From Prevotellaceae bacterium (GTDB lineage Bacteria > Bacteroidota > Bacteroidia > Bacteroidales > Muribaculaceae), in contig JAETNS010000004.1 in NCBI GenBank assembly GCA_021772015.1, forward strand, positions 62,001-126,000: a DNA stretch of 64,000 nt, in the 5' to 3' direction. The notes beneath the pieces are model-generated. The model ran no database searches, had not been told where the DNA came from, and saw only the letters and a list, made by a program, of their open reading frames with translations. Shown here one piece after another: positions 52,315 through 62,350 of this stretch. The stretch's first letter is position 1, and each line of letters starts with the position of its first letter. The position numbers were made by a program, and so were the translations under genes.

Positions 52315-54243
52315 TTATTTGGCTCGTGACAGCACTTTCTTGTCTACGACCGCCGGATATTTCTTGTCAAGCTCCTCAAGCCACTGGTTGAGAAGGAAGT
52401 CCTGATAATCGGTGATCACGACTCCACGGACATCAGCCGCCTCTTCAGGCTGTTCAATAAGTTTGGGCTGATATGCCTCATAAGCCTTCCACCGACCCTG
52501 GGGTTCTGGTTTCTCCGCCCCGAATCCAAGATAATCAGTGATGGGATTCTCACCCTTTGCGGCAAGAACACGTTCAACCTTCACCTCTTTTCCGAACTTC
52601 TTGCGCAGCTCGGCAGCAATGGAATCAGCAGCTACAGGATTCTCCCGCAGATATTTGTTTACCTCATTCAAGACGGAATCAGACTCCGCGAAGATGATGC
52701 GCGACTTGAAACGCGGACCGTCCCAACGATAATTTTCCTTGTTGGCGCGGAAAAATGCCTCCAGCCCCTCCTGATCGGATTTGGCCTTGGACCACACATT
52801 ACGATCCTGAATCTCGAACATCAGCATGCCGTCGCGGTATTCATTGACGAGGTTACGGTATGATGGCTCCTCCTCCATGAGTCGACGCTGTTTCGTCTCG
52901 ATCACAGCCGCGTCGAGATGACGCTCAACAGCTTCCTCCAACTGGGCGACCTGCTGGGCTGCGTCACCCGCGAAACCATTGGGAAGCTCTTCCGACATGA
53001 CTTCTGAAAGAGGGAGCTTGTCTTTACCAACACGGGCCACGACAACATCGGAAGCCTGCAATGAGGCGAGCATCACCGAGTCAACGCCTCCGGCAGCCTC
53101 TATCTGTTTCTTTATCTTGTCAAGAGCCTTGGTCTCTACTTTCGCGCCATACTCCTTCTTAAGCTGGGCCAGACGGCGTTTCGCGGGCAACTGACCGCGC
53201 TCATCGCGGGAAATCACATTAAGTATCATCTGCTTGGCCTGCTCAAACGGCTCGATGCCTTTCCCTTCGAGGCGTTTGATGATATGGTATCCGTATGCGG
53301 TCTCGAAAGGCTCGGATATCGTGCTGTCTGCAAGAGCGAACGCCACCTCCTCGAACTGCGGGACCATCTGCCCCACACCGAACCAAGGAAGACGGCCACC
53401 CTGCGAAGCCGAACCGGGATCTTCTGAATTGGCCGCTGCGACAGCCTCAAAACTTGCCCCGTTGGTCACAAGGGTATACAGGGAGTCTATATAGTGTTTC
53501 TGTGCCCTGGCATCCTCCGGTGATTTTCCACGGGTAAGACGCAGAATATGCTCTACCAGCACCTGTCCGCGGGCCGGGCGACGGTCATTCACCTTAACGA
53601 TATGGTATCCCATCGGAGACGCTATCACTCCCGAATGGCCTCCAACCGGGACAGTATAGGCCGCGTCCTCGAAAGCTGCGGGGAAACGGTTGGCCATGAT
53701 GTAGCCCATGCGCCCACCTCTGCGGGCGGAATTCATATCTCCCGAATATTTGACGGCGAGTGAATCAAAGCTTTCGCCGGCCTCTATGCAAGTCAGAAGG
53801 GAATCCATCAGCGCCTTTTTCTGTTCGAGAGTCTTGCCGGGCGACTGGAAGAACACCATGATATGGCTGACATCGACCTCCTCTTTCATTCTTTCGTACT
53901 GCGCGGCGAGAATGCTGTCCTCGACAGACTTGTCAACCATATAGGGAGCGGCAAGGTCACGGCGGTAAGAATTGAACTCATTCTCGAAAGCCTGGGTCTT
54001 GTCAAGCCCCATCTCCTCGGCAGCGGCCACTTTCTGACGGTAGGGAATGAACAGTTTCAGGTATTCCTCGATCTCCTGCGGAGACGACTGCTGGGCGTTG
54101 TTTTTGTGATAAAGATATTCAAATTCGCTGAGAGTCACGGGCTTTCCCCCGACGGTCATCAGCACGGGATCTGACGGCCCCTTGGCCTGGGCGAACATTG
54201 AAGCCCCCAGAAGGATTGACAGCGATATGAGTCCTTTTTTCAT
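52315..54243 (-). CDS. Periplasmic parvulin-type peptidyl-prolyl isomerase (two rotamase domains)
   Basis: 642 aa with signal peptide (MKKGLISLSILLGASMFAQA). A SurA-like N-terminal region (VTLSEFEYLYHKNNAQQ, YLKLFIPYRQKVAAAEEMGLD) is followed by two PpiC/parvulin domains: VDVSHIMVFFQSPG ... MGYIMANRFPAAFEDAAY ... GYHIVKVNDRR, and VLVEHILRLTRGKS ... LPWFGVGQMVPQFEEVAF ... GYHIIKRLEGKG. The C-terminal 280 residues are helical and chaperone-like. It should assist folding of outer membrane proteins, fitting the many TonB receptors here. Single gene. Confidence 0.93.
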   Translation of the reverse strand: MKKGLISLSILLGASMFAQAKGPSDPVLMTVGGKPVTLSEFEYLYHKNNAQQSSPQEIEEYLKLFIPYRQKVAAAEEMGLDKTQAFENEFNSYRRDLAAPYMVDKSVEDSILAAQYERMKEEVDVSHIMVFFQSPGKTLEQKKALMDSLLTCIEAGESFDSLAVKYSGDMNSARRGGRMGYIMANRFPAAFEDAAYTVPVGGHSGVIASPMGYHIVKVNDRRPARGQVLVEHILRLTRGKSPEDARAQKHYIDSLYTLVTNGASFEAVAAANSEDPGSASQGGRLPWFGVGQMVPQFEEVAFALADSTISEPFETAYGYHIIKRLEGKGIEPFEQAKQMILNVISRDERGQLPAKRRLAQLKKEYGAKVETKALDKIKKQIEAAGGVDSVMLASLQASDVVVARVGKDKLPLSEVMSEELPNGFAGDAAQQVAQLEEAVERHLDAAVIETKQRRLMEEEPSYRNLVNEYRDGMLMFEIQDRNVWSKAKSDQEGLEAFFRANKENYRWDGPRFKSRIIFAESDSVLNEVNKYLRENPVAADSIAAELRKKFGKEVKVERVLAAKGENPITDYLGFGAEKPEPQGRWKAYEAYQPKLIEQPEEAADVRGVVITDYQDFLLNQWLEELDKKYPAVVDKKVLSRAK

Positions 54244-54365
54244 CTTTAGAACGGATAATAAAATGGATTAGGCTTATTCCGCGCCCATACGTCCGGACGC
54301 TATAAGGTAAACGGCTACCCTGCGGTTTTATTATGAAAAGGCGGTATTTTTCGTTAATTTTTTTG

Positions 54366-54373
54366 TAACTTTG
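54366..54373 (+). promoter_or_regulatory. -7 box abutting the DEAD-box helicase start
   Basis: TAACTTTG ends five bases before the ATG at 54379, implying a leaderless or almost leaderless mRNA. Confidence 0.6.
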
Positions 54374-54378
54374 CGGCT

Positions 54379-55677
54379 ATGTTATTTGAAGACTTTGATT
54401 TGAGCGACGATCTCCTCGACGCCCTTTACGCGATGCACTTCGAGGAATGCACCCCGATCCAGGAACAAGCCATACCGGTGGTGCTCGACCGCCGCGATCT
54501 TATAGCCATTGCCCAGACCGGAACGGGCAAGACTGCGGCATACCTCCTGCCGGTGATCGACCTGCTCGCGGAGCTGCCGGAAGCAGACGGTTTTGTAAAC
54601 TGCATAGTCATGGCTCCGACACGCGAGCTGGCCCAGCAGATCGAGAGACAGATGGACGGATTCAGTTATTACCTGCCCCTTTCGAGCATCGCGGTCTACG
54701 GAGGCACCGACGGAGCCGGATTCGCCCGACAGCAGAAAGGGATGAAAGAGGGGGCGGATGTTGTCATCGCCACACCCGGCCGCTTGCAGGCACTTCTCCA
54801 GATGGGGGGCATTGATCTCTCAAAAGTGAAATATTTCGTCCTCGACGAGGCCGACCGGATGCTCGACATGGGCTTCCATGACGACATCATGGCCATAGCC
54901 AAGCTGCTCCCCACGGATCGGCAGACCCTGCTGTTCTCGGCCACGATGCCACCGAAGATAAGAAAGCTCGCCCAGTCGTTGCTAAACAATCCGGTCGAAG
55001 TCAGAATCGCCCCGTCACGCCCTGTAGAGAAAATCAAGCAATCGGCGATTTTCTGCTACGAGGATGACAAACAACGCATCCTGACAGACATCCTCAAACA
55101 GCGGCGCGGAGAAAGAGTGATCGTCTTCGCCGCATCGAAACATGGGGTAAGGGATCTCGCCCGCGACTTGCGCCGCACCGGGATAAAAGCCGCCGAGATA
55201 CATTCCGATCTCGACCAGCAACAGCGCGAAGAAACCATCCGCGGATTCCGCAGCGGACGTATCGAAGTCATCGTGGCCACAGACCTTCTTGCCCGTGGAA
55301 TCGACATCGACGAGGTTATGCTTGTAGTCAATTATGATGTCCCGCGCGAGCCGGAAGATTACGTCCACCGCGTAGGGCGCACTGCCCGCGCGAACGCCGA
55401 CGGAGAAGCAACCACCCTTGTGGGACCTCGAGACCGCCGGGCATTCTCCCGTGTGGAATCCACATTAAAAATAAAGATCCCGGCCGAAAACCGCCCGGCA
55501 TCCGCGGCCCGGACCTCCGATGACAAGAAGTCACGCAGGAATAGCACCGGAGCCTCACGAAACAACAAGGGAGGTCACCACACGACGGGTGCAAAACAAA
55601 AACGGAACAACGGTGGCAACCGTCAGGCAAGACGCCCCGACAACCCGGGCCCAGGCAAAAGCAACTCTCAGCAATGA
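54379..55677 (+). CDS. DEAD-box RNA helicase (RhlE type)
   Basis: 432 aa. All core motifs are present: Q motif (FEECTPIQEQAIP), Walker A AQTGTGKT, PTRELAQQ, TPGRLQ, the VLDEADRMLDMGF box, SATMP, and VATDLLARGIDIDEV with HRVGRTARA. The last 60 residues are basic and low-complexity (KKSRRNSTGASRNNKGGHH onward), an RNA-binding tail. It unwinds RNA in ribosome assembly or mRNA turnover. The start is fixed by the Q-motif N-terminus (MLFEDFDLSDDLLDAL), although it lies almost on the promoter. Confidence 0.94.
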   Translation: MLFEDFDLSDDLLDALYAMHFEECTPIQEQAIPVVLDRRDLIAIAQTGTGKTAAYLLPVIDLLAELPEADGFVNCIVMAPTRELAQQIERQMDGFSYYLPLSSIAVYGGTDGAGFARQQKGMKEGADVVIATPGRLQALLQMGGIDLSKVKYFVLDEADRMLDMGFHDDIMAIAKLLPTDRQTLLFSATMPPKIRKLAQSLLNNPVEVRIAPSRPVEKIKQSAIFCYEDDKQRILTDILKQRRGERVIVFAASKHGVRDLARDLRRTGIKAAEIHSDLDQQQREETIRGFRSGRIEVIVATDLLARGIDIDEVMLVVNYDVPREPEDYVHRVGRTARANADGEATTLVGPRDRRAFSRVESTLKIKIPAENRPASAARTSDDKKSRRNSTGASRNNKGGHHTTGAKQKRNNGGNRQARRPDNPGPGKSNSQQ

Positions 55678-55756
55678 CCATACCTCTCCCTACTGATACA
55701 AACCGACACCTCGAATACTGTAAAAAAATCTACTTCCGTCGTGTCAAAAACGCAAC

Positions 55757-55794
55757 GCCTTACGTCTACGATAATTGGTCGTAAGGCTTTTTTT
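55757..55794 (+). terminator. Terminator downstream of the DEAD-box helicase gene
   Basis: GCCTTACG/CGTAAGGC followed by seven T. Confidence 0.75.
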
Positions 55795-55849
55795 ATTCTC
55801 AATTTTGATAAATTTAAGGTTTTTGCGACCTTGTTTTAGATTTTTTGCG

Positions 55850-55857
55850 TAAATTTG
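55850..55857 (+). promoter_or_regulatory. -7 box for the DUF4493 lipoprotein operon
   Basis: TAAATTTG, leading to a leader of about 125 bases before ATG 55990. Confidence 0.5.
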
Positions 55858-55989
55858 TAGCGATTATGGCTTAATAGAACTTATTAGGCCGGTTTAAGTG
55901 CATGTAAGTCTTTTTTGACGGGAAAGTCAGCGATGACTTCATTTCACATTGGCATGTTTTTTGAAATATAGTATTTATTAAAATAAGGT

Positions 55990-58500
55990 ATGAAGAAACA
56001 ACTTCTGATCGGACTGCTTGGCGCAGCCGGAGGCCTGGGGCTGACAAGCTCGCTGGTTTCCTGCGACGACTACCGTCCGACAACCGACATGGACGGGAAA
56101 CTCCTTGTGTCGGTGGATCTCAACGACGATGTCGTGGCCTCCACCGCCAACAAGCAGTCATCACCCGCATCCCGCGCGGAAGCGCAGTCGGTTTCAGCTT
56201 CCGACCTGTCGCTGAAACTAACATCAGAGTCAGGCTCTTTCTCCCGTGAATGGGCCTCCGTCTCCGAATTCAGCGACCCGGTGACAGTCCCCGTAGGCAA
56301 ATACACCATCGAGGCTTACTATGGGACCCTTGAGAACGAAGGATTCGAGAAACCCTACTATTACGGCAGCTCCACACTGACCGTCGAGGAAAACAAGACG
56401 ACTCCCGTCAGCGTGACCGCCTCTTTGGCCAACTCGATGGTCAGAGCCGAAATGTCTGACATGTTCCGCGAATATTTCGCATCCTACTCCCTCTCTCTCC
56501 GTTCGGAGCTTGGAAACGAGATCGCCTATCCTGACGGCGAGACCCGCTCGGTCTACCTCGCTCCCGGTCAGGTGACAGCAACCATCACCATAACAAAGAA
56601 GAACGGCACCACCGCCACGCTTGAGCCCAAGAGCTTCACGGCGGAAGCCCGTCACAGCTACCTGCTGAAATTCGACATCAACAGCGGTGAGGCCGGAGAA
56701 GGAGTACTTGTGCTGACCTATGATGACATGACCGACATGGAAGATGTCGAGATAGATCTTAGCGACGCGATCCTCAACGCTCCCGCTCCCCGCCTCAATC
56801 CCGAAGGATTCCGCAATGAGGAATCATGGGCCATAATGCAGGGACAGAAATCCGACAAGAACACCCGCGTGACAGCCATCGCCCAGGCAGGCATCGACGG
56901 CATTACCCTTACCACATCTTCCGCCTACCTTGAATCACAGGGATGGCCCAAGGAGATCGACCTTGTCAGCGGCAACGCTTCCACGATATCACTGATGAAG
57001 GACCTCGGGCTTAGGGTAGTCGGCACAAGCCGTCCCGACAAGATGGCACTCGTCGATTTCACCGATCTTTTCCCCAATATCGCATATGTAGAGGGGGGTG
57101 ACAACAAGTCGACTTTCACCATCCAGGTACGCGACCGCAACTCCCGCGTGGCGGAATATCCCATCAGCTTCTCTGTGGAGACAGTTACCACTACCCTGTC
57201 AGTGGCAGCCGTCAGCCCCATTTTTGAATGGGACACCACGCTCGCCTTTGATGTGGAGACCAATGCCCCGAGCCTTGACGGTCTGACTCTCCAGGCAAAG
57301 AACGAGCGCAACACCTGGGACAACTGCCCCATCACCTCCTGTGAACAGGTTTCACGTGAAGGCAATACATATCATGTGGTGGCAACCGTCCCCTCCTCCA
57401 ATACCGATTTGGCGATGCGCCTCTCACTTGGAGCATTGAAGATCGACTTCACCGTAGCACATGAGACAAGCCCCTATGCGCTTGAAGCTGTTGAGAACGG
57501 TGTCTATGGATGGCAGGCGGCTCTTGATCTCAAATATGTCGGTGCGGCAACCAATGCCAAACGCAGAACAGCTTCCCGCTCCGCAGAGGAACCGGCCAAT
57601 GTGACTTTCGAGATCTCCGCAGACAACGGTGAGACCTGGAGCGCGGCTCCTTCATCCAAACTCGCCACCAACCGTTTCCTTGTCAAAGGATTGACAGGAG
57701 GGAAAACCTATCTGGTTCGCGCCACTTGCGACGGGGTTCTCTCTCGGGTCTATTCCTTTACTACAGAGATAGGCGAACAGCTCGAAAACTCCGGCATGGA
57801 ATCATGGTCGCGTACTGACGGACAGACTCAATACTGGTGGATAGAATATCCCGGCGCGACAAAAGAATCCTCAATATGGGGAACTCTCAATGAGCTTACA
57901 ACCTCTACCGGAGGTTCAGGCACAAACATGTTCAACCACACAGGTTCTTCTTATAATGCTTTTTCCGGGACCCGTCAGACTACAGACATACACAAAGGCT
58001 CTTTGGCTGCCATAATTGAAACTGTGGGTTGGGGAAAGAATGATGCAAACGGCTCTTCACAGCCAAAATCCGTAACAGTCGGAGAATTGTATCTTGGATC
58101 ATACGATTCAGGTAACAAAACTGCAAATTACGGCCATTCATATGCTCATCGTCCGGCCAACCTTGAATTCTGGTATAAATATACCAAGAAGAACGCCGCA
58201 GATTACGGATATGCCTGTATCAAAGTTCTCGACAACGCCGGGAATGTATTGGCAGAGAAAGAAATGAATCTTGAAGCGGTGGGGGACTACACCAAGGCAA
58301 CCCTTGACCTTACATCATTGTATGCCGTCCCATGCGCGCCTGCAGCATCTTTGCAAGTAATATTCAAGTCAAGCGGTAATCCGACAGCTGTGACAAACAA
58401 ATCCAAAGACTGGCTGAATTTCCCAGGTTTTGGCAATACTACTGACGGTCGCTTCACCGGCTCGTCGCTCTATATCGACGATATCAAACTCAACTATTAA
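55990..58500 (+). CDS. DUF4493 lipoprotein with C-terminal PCMD domain (1 of 3)
   Basis: 836 aa. Lipoprotein signal ends SLVSC (Cys25). The DUF4493 domain follows (GKLLVSVDLNDDV, SDLSLKLTSESGSFSREWASVSEF, VPVGKYTIEAYYGTLENEGFEKPYYYG). Then come beta-sandwich segments and a fibronectin-like region (VTFEISADNGETWSAAP, GLTGGKTYLVRATCDG). The C-terminal 230 residues match the putative carbohydrate metabolism domain PCMD (NSGMESWSR, HRPANLEFWYKY, FTGSSLYIDDIKLNY). Likely exposed on the cell surface and glycan-related, by family association only. First of three tandem paralogues, 18 bp before the next. Confidence 0.88.
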   Translation: MKKQLLIGLLGAAGGLGLTSSLVSCDDYRPTTDMDGKLLVSVDLNDDVVASTANKQSSPASRAEAQSVSASDLSLKLTSESGSFSREWASVSEFSDPVTVPVGKYTIEAYYGTLENEGFEKPYYYGSSTLTVEENKTTPVSVTASLANSMVRAEMSDMFREYFASYSLSLRSELGNEIAYPDGETRSVYLAPGQVTATITITKKNGTTATLEPKSFTAEARHSYLLKFDINSGEAGEGVLVLTYDDMTDMEDVEIDLSDAILNAPAPRLNPEGFRNEESWAIMQGQKSDKNTRVTAIAQAGIDGITLTTSSAYLESQGWPKEIDLVSGNASTISLMKDLGLRVVGTSRPDKMALVDFTDLFPNIAYVEGGDNKSTFTIQVRDRNSRVAEYPISFSVETVTTTLSVAAVSPIFEWDTTLAFDVETNAPSLDGLTLQAKNERNTWDNCPITSCEQVSREGNTYHVVATVPSSNTDLAMRLSLGALKIDFTVAHETSPYALEAVENGVYGWQAALDLKYVGAATNAKRRTASRSAEEPANVTFEISADNGETWSAAPSSKLATNRFLVKGLTGGKTYLVRATCDGVLSRVYSFTTEIGEQLENSGMESWSRTDGQTQYWWIEYPGATKESSIWGTLNELTTSTGGSGTNMFNHTGSSYNAFSGTRQTTDIHKGSLAAIIETVGWGKNDANGSSQPKSVTVGELYLGSYDSGNKTANYGHSYAHRPANLEFWYKYTKKNAADYGYACIKVLDNAGNVLAEKEMNLEAVGDYTKATLDLTSLYAVPCAPAASLQVIFKSSGNPTAVTNKSKDWLNFPGFGNTTDGRFTGSSLYIDDIKLNY

Positions 58501-58518
58501 TCACGCCAACCCTTAAAT

Positions 58519-59907
58519 ATGAAAACCAAGATATTTTCCATCCTTCTTTCAGCTGCCGCGCTGGCCGGGTTATCGGCGTGCGACACCTGGAATCCGGGAC
58601 CGGATGTCAATGGCCAGGGTCAGCTCCGTACCTCCACCATGGGAGTGGATGTTGACGGAGCGGAAACCATCGTGACCGACAACAATACGGCCACAACCGG
58701 CTCCTCCCAGGCCAAGGCCCGGAAGGCACCTGCATCACGGGCAACCATTGATCTTACCAACTTCCTTGTGGTAGTGACCGACAAAAACGGCAACGCCGTC
58801 AGCCGGTGGACCTACACCACCATGCCAGAACTCCCGACATTCGCCGCCGGAAACTATACCGTAACTGTCCGTTCCCATGAGGTTGAACCTGCCGCATGGA
58901 ACGCTCCCTATTACGAAGGATCGCAGAACTTCACTATCGAGGCTGACAAAGTGACAGAGGTGGAGACCGTTGTCTGCACACTTGCCAACATCCGCGTTTC
59001 CGTCAAGTTCACCGACAAGCTTCTCAACGCGTTCGACAATCCTGACGAAGTGACCGTGAAGATAACATCCGAGGGGAACAACTCTCTGGTCTTCACTCCG
59101 TCTGAAACCCGTTCAGGCTACTTCGCCGCCTTGCAGAACCTTGAGACCCTGCGGATTGATTTCTCGGCTTCGATCCTCGGCCACACCGAGACATTCACCA
59201 AGACTGTCGACAATGTCGCCAAAGGACAGCACCGCAAAATCACATTCGACCTGACCAGCAACCCCAACATTCCCCCCGAAGAGGTCGGGACAATCATCAA
59301 CGATGGCCAGGGGATCACAGTCGACACTACTGTCATAGAAGATGAGCCTATCGAGACAGATTACAGCTGGTATGAGGACAATACCGATGATTCCGGCCGC
59401 CCCGGCGATGAGGATTTCGATGATGGCGGCGGTGACGAGCCTGATCCTCCCACACCTCCCGTACCCGGCGACTGGAAGATAGAGTTCACCAGCGACGACC
59501 TTGATCTTGAAAGTGTGAATATGGTCGACAACTACGGACCAGGTGTCAAGGACGCTATTGTCAACATCGAATCCACCAACGGATTCGCTCACCTCAACGT
59601 AAAGATCGAGTCAGACATGCTTACCGATGAGTTCCTTATGGGTGTAGGCCTCAAAGCTGAATTCGACCTCGCATATCCTCCGACATACGTGAACGATGAA
59701 GGTGAAACTATAGACACCACCGAAGGTCTGCGTGGCCTTGGCTTCCCGGTAGGAAGCGAGGTGACAGGTGACGATATCACGAATATTCCTTTCGACATCA
59801 CACAGTTTGTGCCTCTTATCTTCGAGGCTGGAGACCACAAATTCCATATCACCGTCACTGACAAGGAAAACAATACCAAGTCGATGACCCTATTGTTACG
59901 GAAATAA
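58519..59907 (+). CDS. DUF4493 lipoprotein without PCMD (2 of 3)
   Basis: 462 aa. Lipoprotein signal ends GLSAC (Cys21). The DUF4493 domain resembles its neighbours (SRWTYTTMPELPTFAAGNYTVTVRSHEVEPA, YYEGSQNFTIEADKVTEVETVVCTLANIRVSVKF). An acidic, proline-rich linker (DEDFDDGGGDEPDPPTPPVPG) leads to a second beta-rich domain of about 150 residues ending SMTLLLRK. The PCMD domain of the two flanking paralogues is absent. The linker suggests display away from the membrane. Sits 16 bp before the third gene, same operon. Confidence 0.87.
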   Translation: MKTKIFSILLSAAALAGLSACDTWNPGPDVNGQGQLRTSTMGVDVDGAETIVTDNNTATTGSSQAKARKAPASRATIDLTNFLVVVTDKNGNAVSRWTYTTMPELPTFAAGNYTVTVRSHEVEPAAWNAPYYEGSQNFTIEADKVTEVETVVCTLANIRVSVKFTDKLLNAFDNPDEVTVKITSEGNNSLVFTPSETRSGYFAALQNLETLRIDFSASILGHTETFTKTVDNVAKGQHRKITFDLTSNPNIPPEEVGTIINDGQGITVDTTVIEDEPIETDYSWYEDNTDDSGRPGDEDFDDGGGDEPDPPTPPVPGDWKIEFTSDDLDLESVNMVDNYGPGVKDAIVNIESTNGFAHLNVKIESDMLTDEFLMGVGLKAEFDLAYPPTYVNDEGETIDTTEGLRGLGFPVGSEVTGDDITNIPFDITQFVPLIFEAGDHKFHITVTDKENNTKSMTLLLRK

Positions 59908-59923
59908 ATTCAGGAAGAAAGCA

Positions 59924-62128
59924 ATGAAAAAGTACATAAACTATTGTGCCTCGCTTCTGGCGATTGCAGCGCTTTCTGCCTGCTCCGACACCTTCCGTCC
60001 CGACGAAGAGGGGGATGGTGAAGGCCGCCTGATGCTGAAGGCCACAGTCAACTCCGACGTGGTCGTGAAAACCCGTGCCGGACAGACCAACGACGAGTTG
60101 GCCAAGAAAACACTGATCTGGATTTCAAACGCCAAGGGAGCCATTCACAAATACAACGGTATCGATGAGGTGCCCGCAGGTGGAATCGACCTCCTCTCAG
60201 GCCACTATGTCGCTGAGGCCTGGGCCGGCGACTCCGTGTCAGCCTCCTGGGATGACCGTTACTTCAAAGGCCGCGAGGAATTCGACATCACCAAGGGATC
60301 GGCTACACAGGTCAACATCAACTGCAAGATCGCCAACACCCTCGTGTCTGTCGAATATTCCGACAAAGTCAAAGAGCTCCTTACAGATATGACTCTGGAG
60401 GTCGGTCATGACAAATCGACCGGCACCCGTGACGGTGTTCTGGAGTTCACCCAGGAGAAGGTCGACCAACAGGCAAAAGGTTACTTCATGACCAATTCCC
60501 GGTCTAAAGACCTTGTCTACACTTTGCGCGGAACCCTTGCCTCCAACGGTAGCGCGTTTGAATACAAAGGTACAATCGCCGATGTTGCCCGCGCCACAGA
60601 GTACCACCTGATCGTCAAGCACAATGATCAGGCAGAGGATCCTGTCGGAGGTGCCTGGATAACCATTGAGGTTGATGAGACAGAGATCGATGTCGAAGAC
60701 ACGATCGAGATAACTTCCGCCCCGGTAATATCCGGCATCAGCTTCGATCTTACCCAGCCTGTAAGCGGTCTGGTTGGAGAACTTCCCCGTCGTTCTCTCT
60801 GGATCGCCGCCGCTGCTGACATCACTTCCGTTTTGGTCGAGAGCGAGGCGTTCGCCAATATCACCGACCTTGGAGGCAATGACTTCGAACTGTTCGGAAT
60901 GAGCGATCGGGTGAAAACAATTCTCGAAAACGCAGGTATCAACTATACCTACGAAAAGCACGCCGACACCGGTTTCTCCGAGATCAAGCTCAATTTCGAG
61001 AAGAAATTCCTCAACTCGCTTCCCGAAGGAGACTACGTCATCAGACTGGCTGTCACTGATGCCAACGGACGTACTGTCAACGCCACAATGCGTGTTATCC
61101 CGACCAATGCCAAGGTAATGGTACAGGATATTGATCCTGAAGCGATGACGACCACATCCCGCTCGGCAGTCGTTTCCGGCAATATCCTGCGCGACGACGC
61201 GACAAACGTCGGAATCATGTATCGCGCCAAAGGCATCCAGCAGTGGACTAAAGTTCCTGCCGAGACCACCGAAGGCACGACATTCACCGTGACGCTCACC
61301 GACCTCTCCCCTGCCACGACCTATGAAGTGGCCGCTTATTGCGATGACTTTGAGTCGACCGCTATTCAGGAACTGACTACCGAAGGTGAGCCACAGCTTC
61401 CCAATTCAAGCTTTGAGGACTGGTGTACCAATCCCAATGAGAAAAACGTGTTGATTCCAGGTGTATCCCCCGATGATTTTTACTGGGACAGCGGAAACCA
61501 CGGCTCGATCACGATGAGCAAAAATATCACACTACAAGACACCGAACTGAAACACAGCGGAAACTCATCCATCAAACTTTGCAGCCAGTTCGTCGGAGTA
61601 GGATTCATTGGAAAATTCGCGGCAGGAAATGTCTTTATCGGAAAATACCTGAAGACCGACGGTACTGACGGAGTCCTCGGTTGGGGTCGTCCTTTCAGTT
61701 CCCGTCCTAAAGCCCTTCGCGTATGGGTCAAGTACACCCCTTCAAGCGTTACTGATGCCGACAGCTCCAACCCCGATGGAGTCAAGAAAGGAGACATGGA
61801 CAAGGGTATTATCTACATTGCGCTTGTCGATGGTACAAAGACTGCTTACAACAACGAGGCATGGCCCGTGGTTGTCAAGACCAAAAAGTCAGAACGCTCA
61901 CTCTTCGACAAAGACGGAAGCCAGGTGATCGCCTATGGTGAGCATGTCTTCACAGAGGCTACAGCCGGTGACGGCCTGATCGAAGTTGTGATTCCGATCG
62001 ATTACAAGCGCACCGACGTACGCCCGTCAAACATCGTCATGGTTGCTTCGGCATCAAAGATGGGAGACTATTTCACAGGCGGTCCGTCCGTGATGTATCT
62101 CGACGATGTCGAACTGATCTACGAATAA
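59924..62128 (+). CDS. DUF4493 lipoprotein with C-terminal PCMD domain (3 of 3)
   Basis: 734 aa. Lipoprotein signal ends ALSAC. The DUF4493 domain (GRLMLKATVNSDVVVKTRAG, GGIDLLSGHYVAEAWAGDSVSASWDDRYFKG) precedes beta domains, a fibronectin-like segment (TFTVTLTDLSPATTYEVAAYCD) and a clear PCMD domain: LPNSSFEDW, FYWDSGNHGS, GRPFSSRPKALRVWVKYTP, VMVASASKMGDYFTGGPSVMYLDDVELIYE. The order of domains matches the first paralogue, so the pair arose by duplication. A terminator follows at 62154. Role beyond a surface glycan-linked lipoprotein is unknown. Confidence 0.88.
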   Translation: MKKYINYCASLLAIAALSACSDTFRPDEEGDGEGRLMLKATVNSDVVVKTRAGQTNDELAKKTLIWISNAKGAIHKYNGIDEVPAGGIDLLSGHYVAEAWAGDSVSASWDDRYFKGREEFDITKGSATQVNINCKIANTLVSVEYSDKVKELLTDMTLEVGHDKSTGTRDGVLEFTQEKVDQQAKGYFMTNSRSKDLVYTLRGTLASNGSAFEYKGTIADVARATEYHLIVKHNDQAEDPVGGAWITIEVDETEIDVEDTIEITSAPVISGISFDLTQPVSGLVGELPRRSLWIAAAADITSVLVESEAFANITDLGGNDFELFGMSDRVKTILENAGINYTYEKHADTGFSEIKLNFEKKFLNSLPEGDYVIRLAVTDANGRTVNATMRVIPTNAKVMVQDIDPEAMTTTSRSAVVSGNILRDDATNVGIMYRAKGIQQWTKVPAETTEGTTFTVTLTDLSPATTYEVAAYCDDFESTAIQELTTEGEPQLPNSSFEDWCTNPNEKNVLIPGVSPDDFYWDSGNHGSITMSKNITLQDTELKHSGNSSIKLCSQFVGVGFIGKFAAGNVFIGKYLKTDGTDGVLGWGRPFSSRPKALRVWVKYTPSSVTDADSSNPDGVKKGDMDKGIIYIALVDGTKTAYNNEAWPVVVKTKKSERSLFDKDGSQVIAYGEHVFTEATAGDGLIEVVIPIDYKRTDVRPSNIVMVASASKMGDYFTGGPSVMYLDDVELIYE

Positions 62129-62153
62129 CCTGATCCCGATCTGAATATGAAAG

Positions 62154-62180
62154 AAGCCTCCTTTACGGGGGCTTTTTTCA
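62154..62180 (+). terminator. Terminator of the DUF4493 cluster
   Basis: AAGCCTCC/GGGGGCTT (one G-T pair, loop TTTAC) followed by TTTTTT. Confidence 0.8.
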
Positions 62181-62318
62181 TGCCATACACATTCGCAATA
62201 CTAAATATCTGGTATTTTTCCGACAAAGTTTTATCCATAAAAGCCACAATAAAAGGAAGCCTACTACCCTATTTATGGTATTTTACTGAATATCAATAAA
62301 ATAACCAAATTTTAAACG

Positions 62319-62326
62319 TAACTTTG
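62319..62326 (+). promoter_or_regulatory. -7 box for the right-end TonB receptor
   Basis: TAACTTTG, about 20 bases of leader before the GTG at 62351. Confidence 0.65.
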
Positions 62327-62350
62327 CATTGTCTTTAACCGGCAAGCGAA

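Larger units (their letters stand above)
55678..55989 (+). other. Gap with terminator, promoter and structured leader of the DUF4493 cluster
   Basis: Contains the terminator at 55757-55794, the -7 box at 55850-55857 and a leader of about 125 bases with a 9-bp hairpin (GGCTTAATA with TATTAGGCC, 55868-55890) and a possible AAGTC/GACTT helix further on. No gene seen. Confidence 0.55.
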
